Shown here: positions 32,821-33,745 of the stretch, piece by piece
Numbering within the stretch: the first letter of the stretch is position 1
Layout of the letters: each line of letters opens with the position of its first letter
Source of the DNA: Leptolyngbyaceae cyanobacterium SM1_4_3
GTDB lineage: Bacteria; Cyanobacteriota; Cyanobacteriia; Elainellales; Elainellaceae
DNA: 33,745 bases
Assembly (NCBI GenBank): GCA_012031415.1
Contig: JAAUTN010000031.1
Location: 1 to 33,745, forward strand
Direction of reading: 5' to 3'
The notes under the pieces: model-generated
Databases searched by the model: none
The model's input: only the letters and a program-made list of their open reading frames with translations
Told to the model about the DNA's origin: nothing
Program-made: the position numbers and the translations under genes

Positions 32821-33745
32821 ATGAAAAGGTTTTTATTAACTGGCTTGTTCTTGATGGGGCTGTTTTTTGCTCTGGCTAGTTTCCCTGGTCTGGCAAATAA
32901 AGGTGAATATGAGTCTATTGTGCTGGATTTTAGGGATGACTTGACGGCAGGGCAGATCGAAAGCGAATTGGGCGCGATCGCCCAACAGTTCAACGCGGCT
33001 CCTCGGCTGAATAGCATTTTTTCTGAGCAAGATAACGTCTATGTGGTGGAAGGCGATCGCCAACTGCTCAAGCGGCTCAGACGCTCAGACCTGAAGCAAT
33101 ACACCGAATCAATCGAGCCAAACTACATCTATGCCACTCAAGAAGTTCCAAACGACCCCGACTATGCCAAGCAGTGGAACTTCCTCAACATCAAAGTTGA
33201 GTCTGCCTGGGATGAAACCAAAGGCGCTGGCGTAACAGTTGCCGTAATCGACACTGGAGTAAGCCAGGTTCCTGATCTCCGCAGCACCAAATTTGTCGCA
33301 GGTTATGATTTCGTCAACGATCGCACAGAAGCTACAGACGATAACGGTCACGGAACGCACGTTGCCGGAACCATCGCCCAGTCCACTAACAACGGCTACG
33401 GCGTAGCCGGGATCGCCTACGAAGCCAGCATCATGCCGCTGAAAGTGCTGGCGGCTTCTGGTGGCGGCACGGTGGCTGACATTGCCGAAGCGATTCGGTT
33501 TGCCGCAGACCACAACGCCGACGTGATTAATATGAGCCTGGGGGGGGGTGGCGACACTGACCTGATGAGAGAGGCGATCGACTATGCCCACAGCAAAGGG
33601 GTTTTGATTGTCGCCGCAGCAGGCAACGCCAGCAGCAACTCTGCCTCCTATCCGGCCCCGCTACCCCAAAGTCAATTTGCCGTTCTGCCCTGGATTCTAC
33701 TGGAGTCAAAGCTCCCTACTCTAACTTTGGCGCGGGGTAGACATT
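32821..33745 (+). CDS. secreted subtilisin-like serine protease (S8), truncated by the window end
   Basis: An N-terminal signal peptide (MKRFLLTGLFLMGLFFALASFPGLA) is followed by an inhibitor-like propeptide (about 27-105) and the S8 catalytic domain. D144 in VAVIDTGV, H177 in NGHGTHVAGT and the oxyanion Asn269 in VAAAGNASS are visible; the catalytic Ser lies beyond the end. The gene is open from ATG 32821. From about 33657 the frame no longer matches the family: expected ARYPK is disturbed by an extra C, later bases show a shift near GTCAATTTGCC, and the frame for STGVKAPYSNFGAG reappears before a missing G at GCGGGGTAG. These are most likely sequencing errors at a contig end. Confidence 0.88.
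   Translation, partial: MKRFLLTGLFLMGLFFALASFPGLANKGEYESIVLDFRDDLTAGQIESELGAIAQQFNAAPRLNSIFSEQDNVYVVEGDRQLLKRLRRSDLKQYTESIEPNYIYATQEVPNDPDYAKQWNFLNIKVESAWDETKGAGVTVAVIDTGVSQVPDLRSTKFVAGYDFVNDRTEATDDNGHGTHVAGTIAQSTNNGYGVAGIAYEASIMPLKVLAASGGGTVADIAEAIRFAADHNADVINMSLGGGGDTDLMREAIDYAHSKGVLIVAAAGNASSNSASYPAPLPQSQFAVLPWILLESKLPTLTLARGRH

Noticed and set aside
1-33745. CRISPR array, intact transposase or prophage
   Set aside because: No regularly spaced repeats, cas genes, complete transposase or phage structural genes were seen.
1-33745. High density of GCGATCGC as a special local element
   Set aside because: HIP1 octamers are a known genome-wide feature of many cyanobacteria and occur inside most genes here.

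Overview
This is an ordinary-looking stretch of a cyanobacterial chromosome. Three things point there: the octamer GCGATCGC (HIP1) recurs throughout on both strands, a photosystem II gene (psbZ) is present, and several neighbour pairs are typical of cyanobacteria (psbZ-ribH, ftsQ-ftsZ). The intein-free dnaE and general gene content would fit a filamentous, Leptolyngbya-like lineage, but the genus is inference. The window starts just after a + strand terminator and ends inside a subtilisin-like protease gene.

Layout. 0-5.4 kb: a fumarylacetoacetate hydrolase-family gene (-), rpsF (+), a structured non-coding stretch, then a tightly overlapping three-gene unit (thioredoxin-reductase-like flavoprotein lacking an NADPH site, coiled-coil protein, unknown protein), a DedA membrane protein and a tiny DUF6888/DUF6887 pair. 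5.4-8.9 kb: a chromate-resistance cluster on the minus strand (chrB, phosphatase-like protein, chrA) divergent from a universal stress protein. 9-11 kb: ftsH. 11-13.1 kb: a class IV aminotransferase divergent from a photolyase encoded as two separate genes in reversed domain order. 13.1-14.3 kb: a toxin-antitoxin island (PIN toxin, its antitoxin, a third small gene, an orphan YefM antitoxin). 14.4-22.8 kb: dnaE, a kinase-fold protein without catalytic residues, and a CCA-adding-type nucleotidyltransferase next to a DHH-CBS protein. 22.9-25.9 kb: psbZ, ribH, tRNA-Gly(GCC), a zinc-ribbon membrane protein and a ProA-like protein without the catalytic cysteine. 25.9-33.7 kb: a small unknown protein, a methionine gamma-lyase/aluminium-resistance PLP enzyme, desC, a gamma-glutamylcyclotransferase-like gene, ftsZ, ftsQ, an unknown anchored protein and the protease.

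Data quality matters here. ftsH, dnaE and the kinase-like gene are each broken by one missing base in a homopolymer; the DHH-CBS/nucleotidyltransferase pair shows the same frame relation, and the last ~90 bases contain further indels. Because ftsH and dnaE are expected to be essential, sequencing error is the likeliest cause.

No CRISPR array, intact insertion sequence, prophage or large defence locus was seen. The least ordinary items are the split, order-reversed photolyase, the Cys-less ProA paralogue, the pseudokinase, the chr cluster with a possible shared operator, the toxin-antitoxin island with strong palindromes, and the structured scar upstream of the flavoprotein gene.
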